DNA of 64,000 nucleotides, taken from assembly GCA_963082975.1 (NCBI GenBank), contig OY720348.1, forward strand, positions 57,129,564 to 57,193,563, given 5' to 3'. The notes below the pieces were generated by a model. That model saw only the letters and a list, made by a program, of their open reading frames with translations. It did no database searches and had not been told where the DNA came from. The position numbers were made by a program, and so were the translations under genes. The first letter of the stretch is position 1, and each line of letters opens with the position of its first letter. This document shows, piece by piece, positions 35,376-46,247 of the stretch. The stretch comes from Labia minor (taxonomy: Eukaryota > Arthropoda > Insecta > Dermaptera > Spongiphoridae).

Positions 35376-35735
35376 TTTTTACCGACCGACGATAGTAAGG
35401 GAGGTATTGTTTTCACACCAAATTTCACATGTGGAGATTTTTACATATCTCCACGAATCATGCATTTTCTTAACAGAAAAAAGTATTTTTAGCATGATGT
35501 CTGTCCGTCCGTCTGTCCGTCTGTCCGTCCGTATAGATGTGTACAGCCTGAACGGCTTAACGGATTTTGATGAAATTTGGTATATTTACTTAATGCATCA
35601 GTGGGATGAATTGATCAACTTTTGGTGCAAATCCGGAAACCGGAAGTGGTAGTATTAGCTATCGACGATAAGAAGGGAAGGGTTATTTTCGCACCAAATT
35701 TCACATAAGGAGATTTTTTTACATATCACCACGAA
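35376..35735 (+). mobile_element. HINE-B (DINE-1-like) copy with GTCC microsatellite
   Basis: ttaccgaccgacgatagtaa is followed by ttcacatgtggagattttta, a tandem tgtc/cgtc microsatellite at about 35500-35535, gaacggcttaacggattttg, aatccggaaaccggaagtgg and a second, diverged end-like module atcgacgataagaagggaag. The layout (conserved block, GTCC/GTCT repeat, conserved block) is the one known from DINE-1 and related elements. Non-coding. Confidence 0.65.
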
Positions 35736-36010
35736 TGTATTGGTTTTATCCTCGGGAAAAATCATATTTATTAGTTTTTTCTTAATTTAAAATTATATGA
35801 CGTCACCCAACCCTTCATGACGTCACAGCCTCGGGTAACGCCGGCAACGCCGGCTACTTCAGCTATATATTATAAATAAAATAAAATTAAAAATATTTAT
35901 GTTATATCCATATCTGTTTTTTATTACATTAATAGATATATTAAAATTATTTGAAATTGTTTCTGTAGCTGGAAATTAATTTATTTCAAACCGTCGGTCG
36001 GTTCGGACCT
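35736..36010 (+). mobile_element. Family C fragment
   Basis: gttttatcctcgggaaaaat, gttttttcttaatttaaaat and tatatgacgtcac followed by a second tgacgtcac correspond to the middle of the family at 50900-51000. It also holds a tandem gtaacgccggcaacgccggc at 35837-35856. Confidence 0.5.
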
Positions 36011-36703
36011 GGTCACAGGTCAACTTATTTAAAATATATATTATATATTTCTTTTTAAATAGTTTAGGGATTATCATTAACTTTTGTCTTCATTAAGTCT
36101 TTAACTATCCAACTAGACGTTATAATACAATATTGACTCATCCAGTTGCACATTAATCATTTAATTGGATATATCAATGTCTTTAATTAGTCCTGTGTTT
36201 TATTTGTTAATGTGTGTGTGTATGTATGATTGGTTTTACTACTCCACTCTCCCTCCCTCTCTCTCGTGAATTAACTGCAACGAACAGAAAGAAAAGTGCA
36301 ACATGCATTCATCCAATTGAAATCCATGCTAATTAACTCAAACAAATCATCTCTCCATTTCTCTCCACTTGCCTGATTATTTATTGAATTTTTTTTTTTA
36401 AATTTATTTTAATCAAAAATTCTAGAAAAACAATTCTAATCTCTCTATTTACTATTTATTATTTTTTTTCCAAATTAAAATTACTAAGCGCTTGGATGTT
36501 GGATTCAATGTTTTGATTTTGATATCCTTTGATATTTATTGACACCTGTTGATTAATTACTTTAATTAAAAAAAATGGACAATTATGATTTTGTTAAAAA
36601 ATACACCTCATCTCAAGGACAAAAAAATTCTATGTTTTCAAAATGAGAAACACAAAGCAACTGTTAAATATTTAATTAAATAGAAAGATATATTGAAATA
36701 TCA

Positions 36704-36755
<52 letters not shown>

Positions 36756-36779
36756 CAATTTAACAATATCAACTTCAAC
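36011..36779. other. AT-rich DNA without recognised gene
   Basis: Includes a CT-rich patch (36240-36270) and a long (TA)n run at 36708-36755. No coding trace. Confidence 0.4.
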
Positions 36780-37645
36780 AATATTTAATTTAGTTCTGGA
36801 ATATGTAATTAGACAAATTGGGGAGAAGTCAAACGGAATCGAATTAAACAAAAAAATTCAAGTATTAGGTTACGCAATAATATTCAATAATAGAAGATTC
36901 GGCAATAGATAGCATAGAAAAATTAATTGAAGCAGGAAAAGAGGTGGGACTGGAAATTAATAATGCTAAGGCAAAGTATCAGTAACAGAAAGTAATAATA
37001 TTAACACACAAAATCTTAATAGACAAGATATAGAATTAGAAAATGTAGAACAATGTAAATACTTAGGTTCTGTGAAAAATAATAATATTCGAGATGAGTT
37101 TAAAGCGATTACAATCGGGAAACGCCTGTTATCATGCATCAAAATTATTATCAAAGGGGGTAAAAGTTAAAATATATAAAAAAATTATTTTACCGGTTGT
37201 ATTATATGGGTGTGAGGCATAGTCTATTACCTTAGGTGACAAGAGTAGATTTAGAGTATTTGAGAATAGGATTCTGTGAAGCATTTATGGGCCAAAGAAA
37301 GATGATGTCGCCGGGGAATGGCGAAGACTTAATAACGAGGAATTGCATCACCTCTATGCATCTCTAGATATAGTTAGAATCATAAAATCGAGAAGGCTGC
37401 GATGGGCAGTAGCTAGAATGGGAAAGGAAGGATGGCGGAAATATATTGTTGGGGAGACCGAGTGGGAAACTTCCGCTTGGAAGACTAAGGAAGCGGTGGG
37501 TAGATAAAGTGGGAAGGGACGTGAGAGAGATGAGAGAGGGTAGGGATTGGAGGGTTGTGGTTCAGAATAGGGATGCTTGGAGAAGTGTGGTTGCTGCGGC
37601 CATGAATTTTCGAGTTCCGTATGACCATAGAGATAGATAGATACA
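36780..37645 (+). pseudogene. RTE-like LINE, 3' half, inactivated
   Basis: The translation shows LEYVIRQIGEKSNG, then VLGYA where the YADD catalytic motif should follow but is lost. Next come IEKLIEAGKEVGLEINNAK, CKYLGS-like sequence, GPKKDDVAGEWRRL, NEELHHLYASLDIVRI, RRLRWAVARMG, GRLRKRWVDKVGRD, VREMREGRDW and a final FRVPYDHRDR before the gatagata tail at 37632-37642. This order (RT palm, thumb, long basic C-terminus) is that of the LINE whose shorter relics lie at 11295, 12560, 14380 and 39930. Frame breaks and the lost catalytic aspartates make it dead. The 5' half (endonuclease) is absent, as expected from incomplete reverse transcription. Confidence 0.8.
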
Positions 37646-38068
37646 GTGGCGGATTAAGTTGATTGGGGGCCCCGGGCGTAACGAGGAATTGCATAACCTC
37701 TGTGCATCTCTAGATATAGTTAGAATTTCCGGCCTGACCAAGAAAAACGATGTTTTTAATTTTTTTTTTTTTTGCTTGTAGTTGGAAACCAGATATAGGA
37801 TAGAAACCTATTTTGGAATTCAACTCAATTTATAGTTTCACACTATTTACATAATATACAAATATTCTCACAATGAGACTCTCGCGTTGGGCTGCTGCAG
37901 ATTGACTCGGTGCCATCTGTTGGTGTAATGTGGTACCATATTATTCTCCTCCATAGGTGTAGAGATTGCCGAGTGGGGCATCATATACTTATACGAGGGT
38001 GGTCTGAAAAGTTTCCGGCCTGACCAAGAAAAACGATGTTTTTCAATTTTTTTTTTGTTTTATTTTTC
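37646..38068 (+). mobile_element. Mariner end fragments and hAT-like end
   Basis: cagtggcggattaag with ggggccccgggcg at 37645-37680 resembles a hAT-type end. tttccggcctgaccaagaaa at 37729 and the longer copy tacgagggtggtctgaaaag at 37994 are mariner terminal sequence occurring twice in direct orientation. Between them is unrecognised sequence. No transposase remains. Confidence 0.55.
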
Positions 38069-38089
38069 AAAATTCAAGATAGCTGAGAC

Positions 38090-38400
38090 CTGTACGACTA
38101 AAGCTGACCCGAGGCTGACTGTTGTCCAGTGCAGACGTGTGCCAGTCCCAGTGATAGTGCCCAGGATTTTGCGGAGCTCTACAACAACGCAGGGAGCCCA
38201 AAACCACCCAACCTATCAACCCAAAATCCCGATATCGACTCTTTTTCACACAGACTAAGACCCAGAATCCTAAAAATATTCCCGCATAAATAACCTCTTG
38301 GAAATGGCGCCAAAATGGGTGTCGAAACGTCGAGAAAACAATCTCACAAAAATACGTGATTATATCCCTGATAAACCTGATAATACTAATATATATATAT
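38090..38400 (-). repeat. Family D dispersed repeat, opposite orientation
   Basis: gtccagtgcagacgtgtgcc, cccgatatcgactctttt, ctaagacccagaatcc, aaatggcgccaaaatgggtg and cgaaacgtcgagaaaacaat are the inverse of 31490-31740. It has about 60 bp more at the gtgcc end (a tandem-like ccagtcccagtgatagtgcc). It abuts a mariner fragment. Confidence 0.55.
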
Positions 38401-38424
38401 ATATATGAGATATATGATATATAG

Positions 38425-39160
38425 GTTGCAGTCAAAGCATTCATTTAGTAAATGTATACATTTACTAGCTAATGCATACATTTGCTAAAATCCGTAGTTA
38501 AAGTATTCATTTTAACCGAAATGAACACATTTGCTAGTGGGTGTATGCATTCACGGACTGCTTCTAGTCAAAGTGGGAAGTGGGTTAAACTTACCGGGAA
38601 ACCTAATGTTAGATGCTTTTGTATTTTTATGTTATAACTAGCTCTAGTGCAATAATGATCGATTCAATAATTAATTTAATTATTCGCATATATTTGATTT
38701 AATATTATAACCTATTTTCATTGTTCAAACTTATAATTATTATGTGTTCTAATTTCAAACTAAAATTGTAACCATTTATATTCACTTTTATTTAATATAA
38801 CCTATTTTCATTAAACTTAATTATTGTATGTTCTAATTTCAAATGAATCATCCCGATTCAACATTTATGTTTTATTTAAATTTTTATGTTGCACAGACGA
38901 GCGGCTAAATCTTGAACGGCAATCATGGTCCTGCGCTTATCAAAAATACTTGTTCCAACTAATTTTATTTTGAAATTCATCAATTAACGCTTTGACTGCA
39001 GTTGGTTAGTAACTGCATACATTACCTAGGTAATGCATGCATTCACTAGTCAAAGTGTTCATTCCAATAGTGAGCGAACACTTTGACTAAAATGGGAAGT
39101 GAATACATGCATTGGCCAGTAAATGTATACATTGACTGGAATGTACACTTTGACTGCAAT
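38425..39160. mobile_element. 735-bp fold-back element with TTGCAGTCAAAG ends
   Basis: Left end ttgcagtcaaagcattcatt and right end acactttgactgcaa are inverted. Inside each end lie further copies of agtcaaagtg/cactttgact and aaatgtatacattt-type palindromes (38430-38600 and 38990-39150). The centre (38620-38980) is AT-rich with one more complex patch (agacgagcggctaaatcttg) and no open frame. It looks like a non-autonomous TIR element with repetitive arms; the superfamily is unknown. Confidence 0.6.
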
Positions 39161-39287
39161 ATATACATATATACATATATATCCTATATAATAAACAAAT
39201 ATATCCATTACTTTTTATGGGTTCTTTTTACTCCCTTTCTTTTCTTTTTTTTCCTTTCTTTAAATGCTTTGTTAATAAATATATATA

Positions 39288-39404
39288 CAGCGTGCCTCAA
39301 CAAATATACTCACACTTCAATTAATTAATGTGATAAATGAATTGCCACTGCAATACAAAAAATGTATTATGTAAAGTGTGAATTCTTATTTTTGAGACAC
39401 CCTG
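39288..39404. mobile_element. Tc1/mariner miniature element, 117 bp
   Basis: cagcgtgcctcaacaaatat on the left and ttgagacaccctg on the right are inverted and flanked by TA. Subterminal ctcacactt and aagtgtgaa also pair. Non-coding. Confidence 0.75.
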
Positions 39405-39928
39405 TATACACACATAACGCCATTTTATTTTAATTTTTATTTTTTTCCAATTATTACATATGTTTAAATGATTAATCTTTTAACTTATTTTACTATAATC
39501 TCTATATAATTTTGATCCCCTCCCCTAAAACCCAAAATCTTGACCTTGTTGACTATCTTTTACTACTATTAAATGTGTCCATCATGTATTTCTCCATTTA
39601 TTTATTACTTTTGATATCTTTATAGTAATGATAAAAATTTGTTTTATCGATCTTACTCATATCCATTTGAATTGTTTACTTCATGTCCACCATTATTACT
39701 TCTGACATTTCTCTTTTTATATCCATGTCAGATTTTTGTTGTAGTTCTTTGCTTCTGTCCGAACGTAGGGGTGAAAATCCTTTTTTTAATATTACTCTCG
39801 CATCATCTTAGATTATTTTTTTTTATTATTTTTTTTTTTTTCAATTCATGACCTTTACACATTCGAAAAACACATTTAGAAGGATATTATTGAGTTGGTT
39901 CGAATTGGTGAAGTTTAGAAAAAGAGAG
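39405..39928. other. AT-rich DNA without recognised gene
   Basis: Ordinary AT-rich sequence with a (GA)n run at about 39912-39932. Nothing recognised. Confidence 0.4.
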
Positions 39929-39929
39929 A

Positions 39930-40115
39930 GAGAGAGAGAGAGATTTGTTTACAGGGAAACCAATTGTGAATAGGTCAATGGGTAGACACAATAGGCATAT
40001 AACATTAACGATGAACGTGAGTGGATTGGGACTAAAAGGAAATTAGATCCAGATATGGCTCAGGATAGGGATGGTTGGAGGAATGAGTTTTTTGCTTCAA
40101 ACAACATTCAGTAAC
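39930..40115 (+). mobile_element. LINE C-terminal fragment
   Basis: gggaaaccaattgtgaatag corresponds to the EKPIGK region. The later frame reads PDMAQDRDGWRNEFFASNN, the same conserved end as in 13120-13180. Short, with frame breaks. Confidence 0.55.
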
Positions 40116-40189
40116 TCTAAACAGATAATAAATAATAATATTATTAAATATTAAATAATATTTATAATCGAATTATTAATTTTTCAAAT

Positions 40190-40245
<56 letters not shown>

Positions 40246-40246
<1 letters not shown>

Positions 40247-40480
40247 CACTCAGAAGCCAAAGCGATTAACTCCACATATAAACAAATTGAGAAAATAAAT
40301 CCCAAGTTCACAGTTTTTATTAAATTCAGGGTTATTGATTACAGAAATATGTATATTGCATTGCAATATTAAGATTATCATGTTCAATATTCACTTCATA
40401 TGGTGCAGATTACATTACATTACATTACATTACTAGTAAAATTTTAAAAATTGGAGTTAATCGGTTTGGTTTCGGAGTGG
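40246..40480. mobile_element. 235-bp inverted-repeat element with ATTAC repeats
   Basis: ccactcagaagccaaagcga at 40246 and the inverse of aatcggtttggtttcggagt ending at 40480 pair over about 29 bp, reaching attaactcca on both arms. The interior holds about five tandem attac units at 40407-40433. A long (TA)n run precedes it (40195-40241). Non-coding; superfamily uncertain. Confidence 0.6.
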
Positions 40481-40577
40481 CTCATATGGTATATAATAAA
40501 CATTGATATAAATATACTATTATATTATTATTAGTTTAATTTATTTCATACTAAATAAAAATATATTTAATAAATGA

Positions 40578-40868
40578 TAGTTATATAATCATAGGCGCCA
40601 CAGGATGAAAGGCTAGCGTCTCTGACTCACATTCCTTAGTCCCGGGTTCAAGTCCCGGGCCTGGCAAGGGAATTTCTCTAGCAGTGGTCTATGGGACGGA
40701 GTCAACCCAGCCTCCGGGATCTACATTGGGAAGCTACTTTATAAAAAGTAGCGCCTCCGATCAAGACAATCAAGGTAAAGGTTGATAGGACCCGTTCTAC
40801 TGATCATTGGACACCTCATTAATATAACCGACTTGATTGGCGTTGTCCTTGCGTAGTTATATAATCAT
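40578..40868 (+). mobile_element. tRNA-derived SINE-1 with perfect 15-bp TSD
   Basis: The element is 40593-40853. Its head resembles a tRNA (ggctagcgtctctgac as A-box region, cgggttcaagtcccgggcct as B-box arm). The body has gggaagctactttataaaaa and gtagcgcctccgatcaagac, and the end is ccgacttgattggcgttgtc. It is flanked by identical copies of tagttatataatcat (40578-40592 and 40854-40868). The duplication proves retroposition of this unit and sets its ends. Transcription would be by RNA polymerase III from the internal boxes. Related copies: 17411, 29266, 29869. Confidence 0.85.
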
Positions 40869-41927
40869 TTAATTTGAATAGTGTTTCGTTTATATATATT
40901 ATTATTAAAAAAATATTTGGACAATTTATTAATAAACAAAAATCATATGTTTATTCATGATTTAATCATTTTTTTTATTCTTTGTAAGTTTATCTAAATT
41001 ATGAAAAAAAAAAATACTTTATTATTGATATACTATTATTAACCTATTAGAAATACCAATATAAATGATCTGAATAGAATAACTAATCATAAATCATCTA
41101 ATCTAATTTTCAATCGAATGCATGAAACTTAAGATTTAAATTGTATTCGCAATAATTAATTACCAAATACAATTATATGTGTTTATTTGTAACATTCTTA
41201 TTTCTCCTATTAATTTTTTTTTTTTTGGATTCATTCAGGCATTGCATTAGCCCTCTAATTATGAATTCATTTTAGACGCCCACAAAATATACACTTTAAT
41301 AATATTACTAATAATATTCCATCAAAGGGGCACACTATATTAATCAATAATAAATAAATAGTCAACTCAAGTTTAAGTTTATTATCGTATTAATAGGTAA
41401 TTTATATATTACGAAAATACATTAAGGTAAAAGAAAAATAATACTAGATTAAATTATATTAAACGAATTAAAATTAAACTAATATATATATATAATAATG
41501 TAAGAATAATTTTTGATATAATTTAAAGTTGATATATATTTTCTTTATGCGCATTTATTTGAGAAGATTGTCCTGATCATGTAATAATTGAAAAACACTA
41601 ATGGAAAAGTATCAATCAATTTAAAACTTACTCGTAGAGTTTTGTAAAAAAAAAATATTTTCATTAAATTATATCATTTTTAGTTTTGATATTTACAAAT
41701 TAAAAATATGAAAAATAATTTTTTTTTAAATATAATACTATTTTTATAATTGTAAATAAAATTTAAATAACTAAATTTATACAATAGTATATATAAACAG
41801 TGAATCGAATTCAATCTTCTTTACTATTTTTATTTCAATCAACAATAGTTACAATAGTTTATAAATTGATTTAATCACATAGACATTAATGGACAAAATT
41901 TATATATATATATATTTATATATCTTA
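40869..41927. other. AT-rich DNA without recognised gene
   Basis: Low-complexity AT-rich sequence, no coding trace, no bounded repeat seen. Confidence 0.4.
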
Positions 41928-42450
41928 ACTTATTATACTAGCCAAAGTAGTATATATATTTATATTTTTGAAATATTAAACCGCCTTAAGAATTTTTTGA
42001 AATTTACACCATAGATAATTTTTACAAGGAAAAATCGATCTGTATTGGTTTCAGTCACGGGAAAAATTATCTTTGTTAGTTTTTTCTAAAATTAAAATAG
42101 TAAATTTAAATGACATCAGCAACTACGTCAGCCCGTCCAGATAGCGCTTCCTTAAATACAAAATATTAAAAATAAAATGAAATTAAAAATATTTATTTTA
42201 ATAATATTTTATAATCAACATAGGAAATATATTTTATGTTATATCCACAGGCCATACTTTTCTATCTTTGAGTGCATTATTATGTACGTTTAAGGACTGT
42301 ATGTTATATGATTATTTTTTAATTTATGTTGTTTTAAATTATTTGAAATTGTTTCATATATTTTGTGATTTATTTATTTTGAATAATAATCTTAAACTTA
42401 AATATTCATAGTTCATAATGAATAATTTCTTTAATATACTACTATATATT
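41928..42450 (+). mobile_element. Family C element, 3' hairpin absent
   Basis: It runs from ttattatactagccaaagta through aaaaatcgatctgtattggt, aaatgacatcagcaactacg, the atttattttaataatatttt block, aggccatacttttctatctt and gattatttttta to ttgaaattgtttcatatatt. It ends near catagttcataatgaa, where other copies continue into the CG hairpin. Non-coding. Confidence 0.55.
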
Positions 42451-43754
42451 ACATGTAAAAAATATATTACGTAAAAAAAGATATAATTTAATAATTATTT
42501 TATTTAAAACACTGGATAATGGTTAAAATTGTTTTCTTCAAATAGATATTTTTTTCTTTATGTGCATTTCAATTATTACATCATCATGTGAAGCTTTCTT
42601 TTTTTCAATTAAATGCGCATAAAGATATAATATTTAAAATGAATTAACGAATGCTTGCAATTAAGTTTATTAATTTTATAACTAAAGCTATATTAAAAAA
42701 CCTTAATTAAATTGTATTAATTTGTATTTTATTTTTTTTTAATTTATTGTTAATTGAAATAAGAATAGTGTAAGGAATGGACTACTAATTTATTATTTAT
42801 ATATATACTATTCAGGGCCATTCCGATCCGGGGCTGCAGGGGGTGCGGGGCACCCGGTCGTCAAGCCTAGGGGGGCGGAGCGAGACACCTTAAAAGTACT
42901 TATTCATTATATATTTTTTTCAATATGGTTCTAAAAAAAAGGCCAAATGATTTTGCGATCAGGATCTTAAATACTTTCGATTTTTGAACTAAACTAAATT
43001 AACTTAATTTTACTTTATCTTTTTCTGGTCAGAGATGGTATTGCGATCATGAAAATTTTCGATGTTGAGATTTTGATGATTTTATATGTTTTGAAGGTCC
43101 CTGAATCATTTTCACTAAGGTTTGAGCTAGAATCATGAAATTTGGTAAATCGGCATTATTCAAAATTTGTATTTTTCTATCAACTTTTGAGAAATGTAGC
43201 TCAACCGGAAGAGGGTCATTACCTACAAAGTTTTGATTTTTTACTATCTCGTAAGAGATAGTATTGCGATCACTAAAATTTTCGATGTTGAGATTTTGAT
43301 GTTTTTATGCGTTTTAAAGGTTCCTGAATCATTTTCACTAAGGTTGAGAAAAATGTCTGTGTGTGTGTGTGTGTGTGTATGTAATCAAGATTACGCAAAA
43401 ACGGTTTGAGCTAGAATGATGAAATTTGGTACATGAGCATTATTCAAAATTCGTAGTTTTCTATCAACTTTTGAGAAATGTAGCTCAACCGGAAGAGGGT
43501 CATTACCTACAACGTTTTTTTTTCCTCTAAAGTGATCGTAAAAATAAAGATATATGTTTGATAATTTTTCACATGATTAATAATTGTATAAAACTGCTAT
43601 ATATAGAATTTCAGCTTGATTGATTCGCTGAAATTACCAGAATTAATTTTTTAACACTGCAAATCTCACTCGCCAACACGTGACGTGGTGCAATCAACAA
43701 AAAGTCAAGGTTTAATATTTATTATTTATAATTTATAATTAATTAAATTTAATT

Positions 43755-43984
43755 TGTAGGGAATTTAATTAAAAACAATTCTCTACTTCTTAAGAGGTTT
43801 TTATTATTTCATAATACATAAACATAAACATAAACGTAATATGCGTAATAGTCAGAATGATGGTCGCAAGCATAATGAACAGGAAGCTAACATCAGGTCC
43901 GATCTGAGGCGTTTACGGCGCCTTGGCGAACTAAAGGCAGCACCATACTTCCTCTTAAAATTTTAAATTTAAATTTCTCTTACA
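43755..43984 (-). repeat. 3' LTR, 230 bp
   Basis: Plus-strand start tgtagggaatttaattaaaa, end aatttctcttaca. Identical to the other LTR (47066-47295). In element orientation it is the 3' LTR. The polypurine tract expected just inside it (43985 onward, plus strand attcggcctacctgac) is weak: the minus strand reads gtcaggtaggccgaat. Confidence 0.9.
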
Positions 43985-44399
43985 ATTCGGCCTACCTGAC
44001 AACATTGATCACCTGATCAACATGTCATCAAATACAAATATTATTATACATAGAATTCATCACTTTTATAATCATTAGAACTTAAAACTTAATTATTAGA
44101 TACATTTCATAAATACATAATTTTTTTTTTATATACTATTTACTTAACTATCTAATTACATAATTGGATCATCAAACTATTACATAAAAAAATATAAATC
44201 TTATAAACTTAATTAATTTTTTAAAATAACTAACTTAATTCTAGATTAACATAATTAATACAGGTTTTTTTCATGATAACCAATAACATTCATATGGTTA
44301 TTTCACTATTAAAATCATTTGATAACCACGGCTTAATCCTAGATACATCATAAACACCTTTAAATGGCAATTGCGTATACTGAAAACCAGGGATATCAA

Positions 44400-45140
44400 T
44401 TAACAAATATCGGTCGTTTTGTAATTCAAGAAAAGATTTAAATTTATGAGAAGTAAAAGATGTTGCACGATCCGAAATAAGAAATTTTTTTTTGGCTTAC
44501 TATAGTATTCGAAATACATTTTTAAGTTTTTAATTACTTCTTCACTACTAGTTGATTTTGTTGGGTACAATTTAATAAATTTATTAAACGAATTGATTAT
44601 TTCAAAAATAAATTTGTTTTTACCAGGAGTCTTTTCTAATGGCCCATAATGATCAATATGAATTATAGCAAAATGATAACGGCTTAAGGCATCAACATGT
44701 TTCATTCTTTCGTCCTTTCGATGTTCTAAAGTATAATCATAATTTTGCAGAGATAAAGCCCATCTAGCAATTCGAGGGTTCAAATCCTTTTTATCTAATG
44801 TCAATTTCAAACTTGCACAATCTGTTATGATTTTAAAATTGATTCTCTGAAAATAGACATGATATCGTTTAAGTGCATAAATGATAGCTAAACGTTCAGG
44901 CTCATAACTATGGTATTTTGATTCATGTTCCGTAGTCCTTCTATTGAAATAAGAAATAGGATTTAATTTATTATCCGACTGCTTTTGAAGGAGAACCGCA
45001 CCATAACCATCTGACGATGTATCACAGTGCAACTTTGTTTCTACAATCGGAGAATATATTGAGAATACAGGCTGACTAACAAGACAATTCTTGAGTTTCT
45101 CAAATGTTTCTAAATGTTCATAGCCAAATTGTAAAATAGA
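44400..45140 (-). pseudogene. RNase H and integrase fragment of the LTR element
   Basis: The long frame is 44400-45032 and is open further upstream to a T8 run at 45142-45149. It is the RNase H domain of a Ty3/gypsy polymerase: the first aspartate is in HCDTSSDGYGAVLLQ, then the SYEPERLAIIYALKR helix with its glutamate, then TDCASLKL with the next aspartate, ending in the HVDALSR motif that closes the domain. Right after it comes IIHIDHYGPLEK, the start of the integrase core with its first catalytic aspartate. The zinc-binding N-terminus that should lie between is deleted in frame. The integrase frame is broken at T9 (44485-44493); sequence beyond it continues in another frame to about 44280. 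Confidence 0.8.
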
Positions 45141-46228
45141 ATTTTTTTTAATAAATCATATAATAGCTTTGCAATAACTGAAAAATTTTGCTCAAAATAG
45201 GATAAACGCCTTGGAGAAAGATTAAACAGATTATGATTTGGTTTAATCACAATATCTGCATCATAACCTAATGGAGGTTCATATGACTTACTTTGGGGAG
45301 AATTTACAAATTTATTTATTATCGAATCTAATTTAAAACGGTCTTTTACGCTTATCTCCGGGTTTACAACATACTTCATTTCTTTGCCATCAAAAGCATT
45401 TTCATCTATTAATAATAATTCATTTTTTACAGGTGAAGAAATTTCATTTAATGGGCTAACATTATCAGGAATTTTAATTGTAAAACCTAATTGAGTAAAA
45501 GTTATTTCAATTTTAGATTGATTAATAAAATCACGTCCCAAAAGAATACCACTTGAAATGGTTTTATCCGGCACCACTAATAAATTAACATTGAAGGAAT
45601 GTCCACATATACTCATAATAGTCTTGAAATATCCTAAAATGTTTATTGGGCTAGAATTCGCACCAAAAAGTGTTGGCTTAAAAATATTTGTATCAATACA
45701 TTCATTTGGAACAAATTTAGATTTGATTAAACTAGCACTACTACCAGTATCAATTAATGTTTCAATATTATAAATTAAGTGGTCATTTGCTTGATTATTA
45801 ACACTAATGGAGGAATAAATTATATAAGGATTACCCAGACAATGTATAGATGGAGTTTTTTTCTTGGGACACGTGTTCACCAGATGATCTTTTGATCCAC
45901 ATAAATAGCATGATCCTTTTTCCCTTTTTGGAGCTTTGCAGTCTTTGATCCTATGTCCTGGCTTGTTACAATTAAAACATGTTTTAATTATAAATGTTGA
46001 ATCTGGAATTGTGGATTTACTGGAGGTACCTGAAACATTCTTGGACACTGAAGATTCTTTTGATTTAATTTTAGCAAAAATATCCAATTTCGATTTTAAT
46101 TCTTTTAAAGTTTTAGATTCATAGAGGCTTAATTTGTCCATGGGCTTCTCAGGTATACCATCAACAATATAACTAATTAATGAATCTTCCTCAATTTTAA
46201 TTCTTGAACCAATTTCTTTCATCTCCAT
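45110..46228 (-). pseudogene. Nucleocapsid zinc knuckles and protease of the LTR element
   Basis: A 372-residue frame. Two CCHC zinc knuckles lie at residues 84-97 (CFNCNKPGHRIKDC) and 107-120 (CYLCGSKDHLVNTC). A retropepsin follows, with its catalytic LIDTGSSASLI at about 158-168 and the ILLGRDF flap-end motif at about 228-234. The start of the polymerase (LSPRRLSYFE, about 338-346) then joins directly to QNFSVIAK, which in related elements lies after the reverse transcriptase palm. The RT core is therefore deleted, in frame, at about 45191. The frame is broken shortly after at T8 (45142-45149). The first residues lie downstream of the gag frame break; real translation would enter from gag. 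Confidence 0.85.
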
Positions 46229-46247
46229 ATAATATTGTTGAAATGAT

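Noticed and set aside
36708..36755. (TA)n run as an origin or promoter
   Set aside because: Such runs occur at many places (4665, 5065, 22855, 40195, 49530, 49660) and are ordinary microsatellites of an AT-rich genome.
39083..39328. 81-codon plus-strand open frame
   Set aside because: It crosses the end of the fold-back element and a Tc1/mariner miniature element. The peptide is low-complexity.
40594..40670. Intact tRNA gene at the head of SINE-1
   Set aside because: A- and B-box-like parts are present, but the acceptor and anticodon stems do not pair properly and the sequence continues into a SINE body with its own target duplication.
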